NCBI GenBank assembly: GCA_020633465.1
Contig: JACKDN010000005.1
Coordinates: 310,001 to 374,000, forward strand
Direction: 5' to 3'
DNA: 64,000 nt
Source: Myxococcales bacterium
GTDB taxonomy: Bacteria > Myxococcota_A > Bradymonadia > UBA7976 > UBA1532
In this document: one piece after another, positions 26,873 to 34,767 of the stretch
How positions within the stretch are numbered: the stretch's first letter is position 1
How the letters are laid out: every line of letters begins with the position of its first letter
The notes under the pieces: generated by a model
Database searches by the model: none
Told to the model about the DNA's origin: nothing
The model's input: only the letters and a program-made list of their open reading frames with translations
Translations under genes and position numbers: made by a program

Positions 26873-27390
26873 TGCGCGGGCTGTGTGCGCTGGCGGCGGT
26901 GGCGCTGCTGATCCTCGGGGGCTGCGACCCCGAGCTGAACGAGAACGAGTGCGTCAACGACACGGACTGCCAGCGGCTGAAGCCGGGCACCGTGTGCAGC
27001 CCCGAGAGCTGGTGCGTGCGGGCGTCGTCCATTCAGCCGGACGCGGCGCCGCAGAAGGACGCCGCGCCGATAGCGGACGCGGCGCCGATGACCGACGCCG
27101 GGCCGATGACCGACGCCGCCCCGATGACCGATGGCGCGATCGGGGACGCCGCGCCGATGACCGACGGCGCCATCGGGGACGCCGCCCCGATGGCCGATGG
27201 CGCCATCGGCGACGCCGCGCCGACGGCCGACGGTGCGATCGGGGACGCCGCGCCGATGACCGACGCGGCGACAGACGACGCCGCACCGATGGAGGACGCG
27301 GCCCCGATGGAGGACGCGGCCCCCGCCGACGCCGCCCGCCAGGACGCCGCCCCGCCCGCGGGCGACGCGGCGGCCGACGCCGCCGGCTGA
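26872..27390 (+). CDS. lipoprotein with Asp-Ala-Ala-Pro repeats
   Basis: The ATG at 26872 overlaps the previous stop; 172 residues. Signal MRGLCALAAVALLILGGC has lipobox LGGC. A small Cys-containing module (NECVNDTDCQRLKPGTVC-type, four or more Cys) follows. From residue 60 onward the protein is a low-complexity acidic tail of D-A-A-P-M-T-D-G-A-I-G units. It is likely a surface lipoprotein with an extended stalk. The acidic tail is the mirror image of the basic linker in the preceding PEGA protein, so electrostatic pairing is conceivable. Confidence 0.7.
   Translation: MRGLCALAAVALLILGGCDPELNENECVNDTDCQRLKPGTVCSPESWCVRASSIQPDAAPQKDAAPIADAAPMTDAGPMTDAAPMTDGAIGDAAPMTDGAIGDAAPMADGAIGDAAPTADGAIGDAAPMTDAATDDAAPMEDAAPMEDAAPADAARQDAAPPAGDAAADAAG
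27112..27276 (+). repeat. 33-base in-frame tandem repeats
   Basis: Five 33-base units encode D-A-A-P-M-T-D-G-A-I-G with small changes (M to T or T to A; the last ends D-A-A-T-D). The units are about 85-95% identical at the DNA level and lie fully in frame, so copy number changes would lengthen or shorten the stalk without breaking the gene. Confidence 0.8.
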
Positions 27391-27394
27391 CGCG

Positions 27395-27754
27395 CTACTG
27401 CAGCGCGTCGGGCGCGACCTCCTCGACGACGGCGTACACCGCCTTCACCTCGAGCAGCCGCAGGTCGTCGTCCCACGGCACCCGCAGCCCCTCCTTCTTC
27501 GGGAACAGCACGAAGGCCCCCAGGGGCACGCCGCTGACGTTGGCGCCCAGCCCGGCGTCGTCGTCGGCCTCGGCCCGCGCGACCTCGACCACCTCGCCGT
27601 ACAGCGCGTCGTCGTGCTTCTCCTTGACGCCCTCGGGCAGGTACAGGCCGGCGTTCGAGCGCTCGTCGACCTTCAGCACCCGCACCAGGACGCGCGGCCC
27701 CAGCGGCTTGATGTAGCGCACCGCGCGGCGCGGCGGCGGTTTCGTCTCGGCCAT
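27395..27754 (-). CDS. GroES-like (Cpn10) protein, orphan
   Basis: The protein has 119 residues against about 95 for GroES. IKPLGPRVLVRVLKVDERSNAGLYLPE keeps the Cpn10 first strand and a mobile loop in which the usual I-V-L is L-Y-L, followed by KEKHDDALYGEVVEVA. There is a 24-residue-longer loop (EADDDAGLGANVSG) before the second half AFVLFPKKEGLRV. No groEL lies beside it. It is either a specialised co-chaperonin for a distant chaperonin or a divergent paralogue. The gene ends 4 bases from the convergent lipoprotein gene. Confidence 0.7.
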   Translation of the reverse strand: MAETKPPPRRAVRYIKPLGPRVLVRVLKVDERSNAGLYLPEGVKEKHDDALYGEVVEVARAEADDDAGLGANVSGVPLGAFVLFPKKEGLRVPWDDDLRLLEVKAVYAVVEEVAPDALQ

Positions 27755-27807
27755 CGGAAGGCGCTCTCCTCTTGCGTTCGACCCCGCGCCGCGCGCACAA
27801 GGGGCGC

Positions 27808-28470
27808 ATGGGCCGCATCATCCTCACGATCGCCGCGCCGTGGAGCAAGCCCCCGGCCTTCGACACCCCGCTCACCCTCGACTACGGGCCGCCGGTGCCC
27901 GCGCTGGTGGACGAGTTCGCCGATCTGGGGCGGCAGGCGGGCACCATCGACACGCCGACGCTGAAGGCCATCGAGGGCCACGCCGGCGTGCTGACCGCGC
28001 TGACCGAGTTCGACGCGCCGGGCGACCTGGGGCCCGCCAAGGCCGCCGCGCGGCTGCTGCTCGACGCCGTGCGCGCCGGCGCGCTGGGCGTGTACGTCGA
28101 GACGGGGCTGAAGGTGTTCGGGCCCGACGCCTTCGACGGCCTCGATCCCACGGATCCGCCGACGCTGGTGCACCTGTTCGTCGACGTCAGCGGTGACCGC
28201 GAGGCCGTCACCGCCGAGGGCCTGCAGGCCTTCGACCTGCCCGACATCCTGGTGCGCTACGAGGGCAAGCCCCAGCGCGCCGCGGCCCAGGCCGCCGCCT
28301 TCGGCCTCAGCGCCCGCCTCGTCTGCGATCGCTTCCGCCTCGCCGACGGCGGCAGCTACCGCAACACCGAGAGCGCCCCGCTGTACCGCGTGCGCCTCGC
28401 CCCGCCCGAGGGCGAGACCGACGATCCCTTCGTGAACGCGCGCGGGACGTGGGTGCTGACCCCCGCCTGA
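27808..28470 (+). CDS. hypothetical protein, weak DUF4261-like resemblance
   Basis: I chose the ATG at 27808 (220 residues) with a GGGG run just before it. Near residues 75-105, ARLLLDAVRAGALGVYVETGLKVFGPDAF resembles the galgvyw segment of DUF4261 proteins, but this is weak. It contains no signal peptide or membrane span. The C-terminus SAPLYRVRLAPPEGE and RGTWVLTPA is beta-like. It is divergent from the GroES-like gene with a 53-base gap. Function unknown. Confidence 0.5.
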   Translation: MGRIILTIAAPWSKPPAFDTPLTLDYGPPVPALVDEFADLGRQAGTIDTPTLKAIEGHAGVLTALTEFDAPGDLGPAKAAARLLLDAVRAGALGVYVETGLKVFGPDAFDGLDPTDPPTLVHLFVDVSGDREAVTAEGLQAFDLPDILVRYEGKPQRAAAQAAAFGLSARLVCDRFRLADGGSYRNTESAPLYRVRLAPPEGETDDPFVNARGTWVLTPA

Positions 28471-28513
28471 CGCGCGCGCCAGCGCGCCATCGTCGTGGTC
28501 GACGCCGAAGTCC

Positions 28514-29995
28514 TCACCGCCGCCGCATCGCCCGCATGTCCGGCAGCCCCGCCGGCGTCTCGATGCCCAGCGCCTGCAGCACGCCCGCGAACACGTGCGG
28601 CTCGCTCATCGTGCGCCCGGGATCCGGCGCGCCGGTCTGCGGGTCGAAGCCGTAGGTCAGCCCCGTCGCCGGATCGACGCCGCCCAGCACCGTGTTGCCC
28701 TTCAGCATCGGCGACAACAGCAGGCTGCCGTTGTTCAGGTGGTGCCCGCTGCCGAAGTCGTCCTGGCCCTCCTGCCGGCGCCGGCTGCGGCCGAACTCGG
28801 TGGCGACGTACAGCAGGCTGCGATCCCAGAAGCTGACCCCGGCGCCCTCGTCGAGGGGCTCGGCCTTCAGCAGGTCGATCAGCCGGTCGGTCAGCCCGAG
28901 CAGGCGATCCCACATGATCGCCTGCGCCGGGCGATGCGCCTGGTGGCTGAAGTCGTAGGCCAGGGGCGGGTTGACGATGCGCTGCCCGTCGAGCAGCACG
29001 TTGAAGCTGGGCCCCAGCGTCACCGTGACCGACACCCGGTTCTTCAGCAGCAGGAAGGCCAGGGCCGCCTGCGCCTCCATGGGATCCTGCAGGAAGCGCG
29101 GGAACGCCGCCCGCACCTTCTCGGCGTCGGGGCCGCTGGTCAGCCCGAAGTCGCTCAGAGGCAGCTGCGGCGGCTGGTCGGGCAGGATGTTCAGCCGCGT
29201 CACCAGGTCGAGCCCCTCGAGCATCGGCGCCGTCTGCTCGCGCTGCGCCCGCCAGCGCTTCAGCGCCGGGCTCAGCCGGAAGGCCTCGGCGAAGGCCGAC
29301 TCGGCGTCGAGCTTCTCGTCGCGCACCTTGCGGGCCATCGCGACCAGGTCGGCGTCCGGCGCGCCGCGCACGCCGCGGCTGCCGTGCAGGCTGAGCGACC
29401 ACAGATCCGGGTTGGCCACCGGCTCGGCGAAGGCCCACGGCGGCAGGCTGTTGTCGGTGCCCGGCTCGAGGTAGCCCTGCCCGGCCATGTTCACGTTGGG
29501 CAGCGCCAGGCCCTGCCCGAACTGCAGCGCCACCGCCTCCTGCACCGTCCGCCCGTTCCAGGCGTTGTTGCCGGTCAGCGAGCGCTTCTGCGCGATGCTG
29601 TGGTTCACGCTGGTGCCGGTGTGCGTCACCACCAGCATGTCGTCCTTGTGCTTGCGCACGAAGCCCGACTGCGTCGCCCGGAACGGGAACGGGATGGCGC
29701 CGGCGTTGCCGCGCTGCAGGTCGACCGCGCGGAAGGGGCTGTCGGGGATCGACACCACCTCGGCGTCGGGGAAGGCGTTGATCGACCGCCAGTTCGGGCT
29801 CTCGCCGTGGCGGATGGCCAGCGGGCCGTCGATGATCGAGGCGCCGCCGGCCGCGGCCACCACGATCAGGAAGCGCGGCAGCTCGGCGGGCCCCTGCGCC
29901 GCGGCGCCCCGGGGGCGCGCGACCGTGCCGAGGGCGGCCGCCGCGCCGGCGGCGCCCAAGCGGCGCAGCACCTGTCGTCGGGTGAGTCGGCTCAT
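28514..29995 (-). CDS. DUF1501 family secreted protein with Tat signal
   Basis: The ATG at 29995 (493 residues) overlaps the upstream stop by one base. LTRRQVLRRLGAAGAAAALG is a twin-arginine signal. The body is DUF1501 (sulfatase/alkaline-phosphatase-like fold): HTGTSVNHSIAQKRSLTG, NVNMAGQGYLEPGTDNSL, LLYVATEFGRSRRRQEGQDDFGSGHH and the C-terminal YGFDPQTGAPDPGRTM. In Planctomycetes and Myxococcota such genes follow DUF1588-type cytochrome-like genes, as here. Substrate and role are not established. Confidence 0.85.
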   Translation of the reverse strand: MSRLTRRQVLRRLGAAGAAAALGTVARPRGAAAQGPAELPRFLIVVAAAGGASIIDGPLAIRHGESPNWRSINAFPDAEVVSIPDSPFRAVDLQRGNAGAIPFPFRATQSGFVRKHKDDMLVVTHTGTSVNHSIAQKRSLTGNNAWNGRTVQEAVALQFGQGLALPNVNMAGQGYLEPGTDNSLPPWAFAEPVANPDLWSLSLHGSRGVRGAPDADLVAMARKVRDEKLDAESAFAEAFRLSPALKRWRAQREQTAPMLEGLDLVTRLNILPDQPPQLPLSDFGLTSGPDAEKVRAAFPRFLQDPMEAQAALAFLLLKNRVSVTVTLGPSFNVLLDGQRIVNPPLAYDFSHQAHRPAQAIMWDRLLGLTDRLIDLLKAEPLDEGAGVSFWDRSLLYVATEFGRSRRRQEGQDDFGSGHHLNNGSLLLSPMLKGNTVLGGVDPATGLTYGFDPQTGAPDPGRTMSEPHVFAGVLQALGIETPAGLPDMRAMRRR

Positions 29996-30681
29996 CAGTA
30001 CAGCACCATCTCGAGGCTGGTGAGCGTGGTGAAGCAGGCCAGCACGGCCCAGTCGCGGGCCGGCGCGGCGCCGCCCTTCGCGGCCACGTCGCGGTACAGG
30101 CCGCGCAGGTGCGCCACCTCGCTCGGCGTCACCGGCCGCAGCAGCGCGCGCTTGTAGAGGCCGTCGAGCGTGGCGGCGACCGCCTCGGCCTCCACGTCGG
30201 TCAGCGCGCCGTCCGCCACCGGCAGCGCGCCGAAGACGCCGCCCTCGCCCGCCGCCAGGTCGCGGTCCACCGCGCGCCCGCAGGCGCTCAGCGCCATGCG
30301 CTCGACCGCCAGCGGCGTCGACACGCCGGTCACCGGCCGCGCCTCGTACAGGCCCTTCTCGTAGGGATCCACGCCGCCCAGCGTCACGCCGTGCACGACG
30401 TCCACGCAGTCGTAGCGCCCGAGCTCGGTGCACACCTCGGCGGCGGGCAGCTCGAGCGCTTGGGCGAAGTCGTTGCGCAGCCGCAGCCCGCCCTTGAAGC
30501 GCAGGTTGGCCCGCTGCGCCGTCGGCGGCCCCGCGTCGGCCGCCGGGGGGGGCGGCGTCGCCGCGTCGGCCGTTCCCGGCGCCCCACCTCCGCCGCCCGG
30601 CCCGTCGGCCGTCACCGGCGCCCGCCCCTCTTCACAGGCGACCAGGCCCAGCGCCAGCAGCGCCGCGCCAAAGACGCGCAT
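29995..30681 (-). CDS. lipoprotein with DUF1595-like C-terminus
   Basis: The ATG at 30681 (228 residues) begins MRVFGAALLALGLVAC, a lipoprotein signal; a GTG at 30699 in frame is an alternative. After a Gly/Pro-rich linker, VCTELGRYDCVDVVHGVTLGGVDPY and TPLAVERMALSACGRAVDRD form a Cys-containing domain. LYKRALLRPVTPSEVAHLRGLYRD resembles the R-A-x-R-R-P-x-T-x-x-E element of DUF1595 proteins. It is the middle gene of the DUF1588/DUF1501 operon and probably works with them at the outer surface. Confidence 0.65.
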   Translation of the reverse strand: MRVFGAALLALGLVACEEGRAPVTADGPGGGGGAPGTADAATPPPPAADAGPPTAQRANLRFKGGLRLRNDFAQALELPAAEVCTELGRYDCVDVVHGVTLGGVDPYEKGLYEARPVTGVSTPLAVERMALSACGRAVDRDLAAGEGGVFGALPVADGALTDVEAEAVAATLDGLYKRALLRPVTPSEVAHLRGLYRDVAAKGGAAPARDWAVLACFTTLTSLEMVLY

Positions 30682-30688
30682 CCAGGCA

Positions 30689-32083
30689 TCACGGCGCACC
30701 GTAGGCCTCCGTCTCGATCAGCGCGTGCAGCATCGCCTCCACGCGGTAGCCGTGCTCGCCCTTGAAGGCCTTCCACAGCGCGTTGAACTCGGCCGCCTCG
30801 CCGGGCGTGGGGTCGTGCCCCACCAGCAGCCGCCAGTAGTCGCGCGCCGTGTTGCGCGCGAAGTCGTCGCTGTTGGCCGCGGCCTCGGCCCACTCGACCA
30901 GATCGGCCACCGGCTGGCCCATGAAGACGCCGGCCTCGGGGGTCTGCGCCATCGTCGGCGCCTCGTTGCGGTAGTAGCGCGCCACGCGCTGCGGGTCGTA
31001 GCCCAGCGCGCGCCCGGTGATGCCGTGATAGCGGCTGAACGGGTAGGTCAGCGGATCGAGCGTGCTGTGGCAGGCCGCGCAGGCGGGCTCGGTGACGCCC
31101 TTGTCGTCGTAATCGGCCGGCTCGCCCTCGACCGGCACCAGCCCCTCCATGCGCGCGACGTCCAGGCCCAGGAAGGCGCGGTAGGCGTGGGCCGCCGCGG
31201 TGCGCGGGATGCCCGTGAACATCACGTTCAGCACCAGGAACCAGCGGTGCGTCAGCATGCCCGCGCGGCGCTCGCCGACGACCGGCTGGTTGGTGCGTGT
31301 GGCCACCTTCTCCAGCCGCCCGAAGCCGGCGGGCGCGACGAAGTAGTCGGCGGTCAGCACCTCGCGCGCGTCGTGATCGTCGGTCTGGGTCCACACGAAC
31401 AGGCGGTAGTCGTCGTCGTAATCACCCAGCGGGATGGGCCCCGCGTTCTCGCCCGACTTCACCGCGCGGATGGGCCGCACCTTGGTGTGGGCCAAGCGCC
31501 AGACGACGCCGTCCTTGCCCTGCCAGAAGGGGGTGTCGAGGCAGGCGTCGAGCGTGTCGTGCAGCCGCGCCATCTGGGCGTCGGGCTCGAGCGCGACGAA
31601 GGCCTCGAGGTCGGCGTAGGCGGGTGAGTGGCCGCAGACGTCCAGCCAGATGCGCTTGAAGGCGAAGGCCGGGTCGTACCCGCACAGGTTCCAGGCGCCC
31701 ATCATCGAGGGGGTGCAGGGCCCGGCGCGCGGCACGCTGTCGGCGTCGGCGGGCAGGGTGCCCGCGGCCAGCTCGGCGGCGTTGTCCGCGCCGTCGTCGT
31801 CGGCGTCCAGCGGGCCGACCGCGGCGAGGGCCGCGGCGAGCCCACCCCGGAAGTCGTCGTCGCTCAGGGGCCGCGGCGCCTCGGGCGCCAGCACCTCGGC
31901 GAGCTGCTTGCCGAACGCGTTCCGCGCCGGCGGCACCGCGTGGCACAGCGTGCAGGCGGGCACGCCCCCCGCGCAGGCCGGCGCCTCGGGCAGCGCGTCA
32001 CAGAAGGCCTTCGGGGCCACCGGCTTGGCCGCCGCCGGCGTCGCCAGGCAAAGCCCCAGCAGAAGAAGTCCGCCGCGTCTCAA
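30689..32083 (-). CDS. DUF1588-like secreted protein with two c-type heme motifs
   Basis: I place the start at TTG 32083 because GGAGG lies 5 bases upstream and the product (464 residues) opens with a signal peptide (LRRGGLLLLGLCLATPAAAKP). Heme-binding C-x-x-C-H motifs occur as CTLCH near residue 46 and CAACHSTLDPLTYPFSRYH in the last third; the latter is the DUF1588 pattern. A DADDDG calcium-like loop lies in between. Such proteins are common in planctomycete cytochrome families. It is the first gene of a three-gene operon. Electron transfer linked to an unknown extracellular oxidation is an inference. Confidence 0.8.
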   Translation of the reverse strand: MRRGGLLLLGLCLATPAAAKPVAPKAFCDALPEAPACAGGVPACTLCHAVPPARNAFGKQLAEVLAPEAPRPLSDDDFRGGLAAALAAVGPLDADDDGADNAAELAAGTLPADADSVPRAGPCTPSMMGAWNLCGYDPAFAFKRIWLDVCGHSPAYADLEAFVALEPDAQMARLHDTLDACLDTPFWQGKDGVVWRLAHTKVRPIRAVKSGENAGPIPLGDYDDDYRLFVWTQTDDHDAREVLTADYFVAPAGFGRLEKVATRTNQPVVGERRAGMLTHRWFLVLNVMFTGIPRTAAAHAYRAFLGLDVARMEGLVPVEGEPADYDDKGVTEPACAACHSTLDPLTYPFSRYHGITGRALGYDPQRVARYYRNEAPTMAQTPEAGVFMGQPVADLVEWAEAAANSDDFARNTARDYWRLLVGHDPTPGEAAEFNALWKAFKGEHGYRVEAMLHALIETEAYGAP

Positions 32084-32210
32084 TGGAACCTCCGCGCCCG
32101 CCGAGCGCCCACGGTAGCAGAAACCCAAGACCGGACCAGAGGTTGCGCGTAGCGCCTCGCGCGCCGAAACCGCACCAAGTCGGCCGCGGCCCGTCAACCG
32201 GCACGACGAA

Positions 32211-32247
32211 GCTGAGAGGTGAAAGCTGACCGCTGACAGCCCGGCCG
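32211..32247. repeat. heptamer GCTGANN repeats
   Basis: Heptads GCTGAGA, GGTGAAA, GCTGACC and GCTGACA follow each other. The last 23 bases (32225-32247) match exactly, in reverse complement, 38119-38141 in another intergenic region. The stretch lies in the 213-base gap between the DUF1588 and hemY genes. Confidence 0.7.
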
Positions 32248-32296
32248 ATCCGCCGCGGGGTCCGACGCGGTGCCCGGTCGACCCTGACCGCGGCCC

Positions 32297-33661
32297 CTAC
32301 TCGGTCCGCAGCACCATCTCCGGCAGCGCGTCCGCGCGGGCGATGCAGTCGGCCAGGCTGACCCCGTACAGCCCGTTGCCCGCCAGGTGCAGGCCGCTCA
32401 GCGGGCGCACGGCGGCCTCGGCGGCGGCCACGCGATCCAGGTGGCCCAGCTCGTACTGCGGGATGCCCGCCGGCCAGCGGACCACCTTCGAGAAGGCCGG
32501 CGCCGTCATCGCGCCGCCCAGGGTGATCGACAGCTCGCTCACCACCACGTCGATCAGCTCGTCGTCGGCCAGGTCGAGCAGCTCGGGCTGCCGCGATCCG
32601 CCGACGATGCAGCGCAGCAGCGCGTGCCCGCCCGGCGCGCGGCCGGGGAACAGCGTGCTCGACCACAGCACGCCCAGCACCCGCCGCCGCTCGCCGCTCG
32701 GCACCAGGAAGCCGAAGCCGTCCAGCGTGCGCGGCAGGTCGACCGCGCGGTAGCCCACCGCCACCACCGCCGCCGGCGCGTACCGGATGGTCTCGAGGGG
32801 TGCCGTCGCGCCGTCGGCCAGCGGGCCGATCAGCTTCGCCATCACGTCGGTCGGCGTGGCCACGACGACCGCGTCGCAGGCGATGGGATCGCCGCCCGCC
32901 GCGTGCACCTTCCAGCCGTGCGCGCCGACGCGCTCGAGCCGCTGCACCGGCCGCCCGGCCTGCGCCGCGTCGCCCAGCGCCCCGACCAGCGCGTCGATCA
33001 TCTCGCCCAGCCCGCCCGGGAAGCTGGTCAGGCGCCCCGACGGCCCGGCCGCCGCGCCCATGTCGGCCTTGCGCTGCTTCATCATCGCGGCCATGCCGCG
33101 CATCAGGCCGCCGTGCTCGACCTCCAGCCGGTGCAGCCGCGGGAAGGCCGCGGGCAGGCTCAGCCGCTTCACGTCGCCCGCGTAGATGCCGGTCACCATC
33201 GGATCGACCAGCCGCTCGGCCGCCTCGCGCCCGATGCGCCGCGCCGCGAAGTCGTACACCGACTCGTCGCCGCCGCCCTTGCGCCGCGGCACGAAGGGCT
33301 CGGCCATCATGCGCGCCTTGCCCTTCGGGCTCAGCAGCGGCCCGGCCAGGAACGACATCGGCCCGCTCGGCGCCTCGCGCAGCGTCCCGTCGAGGAACAG
33401 GTAGCGCTTCTTCGCGGCCTCGTCGGCCTGCGTGATGCGCGACCCCAGGCCCAGATCGCGCGCCAGGTCGAGCACCTGCGTGCGGCTGTCCAGGAAGCCG
33501 TTGGGCCCGTGCTCGACGACGTACCCCCCGTCCGCCTCGGTGCGCACCTTGCCGCCGTGCCGCGCGTCGGCCTCGAGCACCACGACCTCGCAGCCGGCGC
33601 CGCGCAGGCGGTAGGCCGCGGCCAGGCCGCTGATGCCCCCGCCGATGACCACGACCTTCAT
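32297..33661 (-). CDS. hemY: protoporphyrinogen oxidase (HemY type)
   Basis: The protein has 454 residues, typical for the FAD-dependent, oxygen-using enzyme (called hemG in some annotations; not the E. coli flavodoxin type). FAD-binding GGGISGLAAAYRL is at residues 8-20, with GGKVRTEADGGYVVEHGPNGF and the C-terminal LHLAGNGLYGVSLADCI dinucleotide/FAD contacts. It converts protoporphyrinogen IX to protoporphyrin IX. It overlaps hemE by 4 bases (ATGA), so two heme genes form an operon. Confidence 0.93.
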   Translation of the reverse strand: MKVVVIGGGISGLAAAYRLRGAGCEVVVLEADARHGGKVRTEADGGYVVEHGPNGFLDSRTQVLDLARDLGLGSRITQADEAAKKRYLFLDGTLREAPSGPMSFLAGPLLSPKGKARMMAEPFVPRRKGGGDESVYDFAARRIGREAAERLVDPMVTGIYAGDVKRLSLPAAFPRLHRLEVEHGGLMRGMAAMMKQRKADMGAAAGPSGRLTSFPGGLGEMIDALVGALGDAAQAGRPVQRLERVGAHGWKVHAAGGDPIACDAVVVATPTDVMAKLIGPLADGATAPLETIRYAPAAVVAVGYRAVDLPRTLDGFGFLVPSGERRRVLGVLWSSTLFPGRAPGGHALLRCIVGGSRQPELLDLADDELIDVVVSELSITLGGAMTAPAFSKVVRWPAGIPQYELGHLDRVAAAEAAVRPLSGLHLAGNGLYGVSLADCIARADALPEMVLRTE

Positions 33662-34701
33662 CGCCGGCGGTCCCCCGAGGTCGACTGCACGTACTCGATC
33701 AGGCGCCGCACGTTGTCGACCGGCGTGTCCTTGTTGATCCCGTGGCCCAGGTTGAAGATGTGGCCGCGCCCGTCGCCCGCGTCGTCCAGCACGCGGTCGA
33801 CCGCCGGCCGAATGGTGTCCCAGGTGCCCAGCAGGCGCGCGGGATCCAGGTTGCCCTGCAGCGCCACGTCGGGACCGACCAGCTGTCGGGCCCGGTCGAG
33901 GCGCAGGGTCCAGTCGACGCCGATCACGTCGGCGCCGCACTGCGCCACGAGGTCGAGGTAGGTGCCGGTGCCCTTCGCGAAGACGATGACCGGCACGCCC
34001 GGCCGCCGCACGCCCTCGACGATGCGCTTCGTGTAGGCCAGGCCCCAGCGCGCGTAGTCGTCGGGATCCAGGCAGCCGGCCCACGAGTCGAAGATCTGCA
34101 CCGCGCGGCAGCCGGCGTCGATCTGCAGGTTCAAGAGCTCGATGACGACGTCGGCCAGCCGCGTGAAGAGGCGGTCGGCGGCCTCGGGCTCCTGGTGCAG
34201 GAACACCTTGGTCTTCATGAACTGGCGGCTCGAGCCGCCCTCGATGAGGTAGCTGGCCAGGGTGAAGGGCGCGCCCGCGAAGCCGATCAGCGGCACGTGG
34301 GCGGGCAGGGCCTTCACGATCAGCTCGATGGCGTCGCCGACGTAGCCCAGCGCCTCGCGCACGTCGAAGTCGCGCAGGCGGTCGACATCCGACGCCTTCT
34401 CGACGTGGTTCTCGACCACCGGCCCGTGCCCCTTGCCGAAGTGCACCGGGCACCCCATCGGCGGCAGGGGCGTCAGCAGATCGCTGAAGACGATCGAGGC
34501 GTCGAGCCCGAAGGCCTCGATGGGCTGCAGGGTGACCTCGCAGGCCAGCTCCGGCGTCTGGCACAGCGTCCAGAAGTCGACGCCCTTCCGCACCGCCCGG
34601 TACTCGGCCATGTAGCGGCCGGCCTGCCGCATCAGCCAGATGGGGGTACGCTCGGTCGGCTGACCGAAGCAGGCGCGCAGGAACAGCGGTTCGGTGGACA
34701 T
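33658..34701 (-). CDS. hemE: uroporphyrinogen decarboxylase
   Basis: The ATG at 34701 gives 347 residues, the normal length. RQAGRYMAEYR (residues 25-35), FSDLLTPL with the catalytic Asp, GFAGAPFTLASYLIEGG, QIFDSWAG, GNLDPARLLG and LGHGINKDTP are all present. It removes four acetate carboxyls from uroporphyrinogen III to give coproporphyrinogen III in the cytoplasm. It is divergent from serC with a 66-base gap that must hold both promoters. Confidence 0.97.
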   Translation of the reverse strand: MSTEPLFLRACFGQPTERTPIWLMRQAGRYMAEYRAVRKGVDFWTLCQTPELACEVTLQPIEAFGLDASIVFSDLLTPLPPMGCPVHFGKGHGPVVENHVEKASDVDRLRDFDVREALGYVGDAIELIVKALPAHVPLIGFAGAPFTLASYLIEGGSSRQFMKTKVFLHQEPEAADRLFTRLADVVIELLNLQIDAGCRAVQIFDSWAGCLDPDDYARWGLAYTKRIVEGVRRPGVPVIVFAKGTGTYLDLVAQCGADVIGVDWTLRLDRARQLVGPDVALQGNLDPARLLGTWDTIRPAVDRVLDDAGDGRGHIFNLGHGINKDTPVDNVRRLIEYVQSTSGDRRR

Positions 34702-34767
34702 GCGGGGTGCCTTCGTGCTGTGGATCGGTGTCGAAATGTCCGGCCAGGGCCGGACGGGGAGCGGATC

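Noticed and set aside
27112..27276. 33-base repeats as a CRISPR
   Set aside because: Repeats are contiguous, in frame and coding, with no unique spacers.
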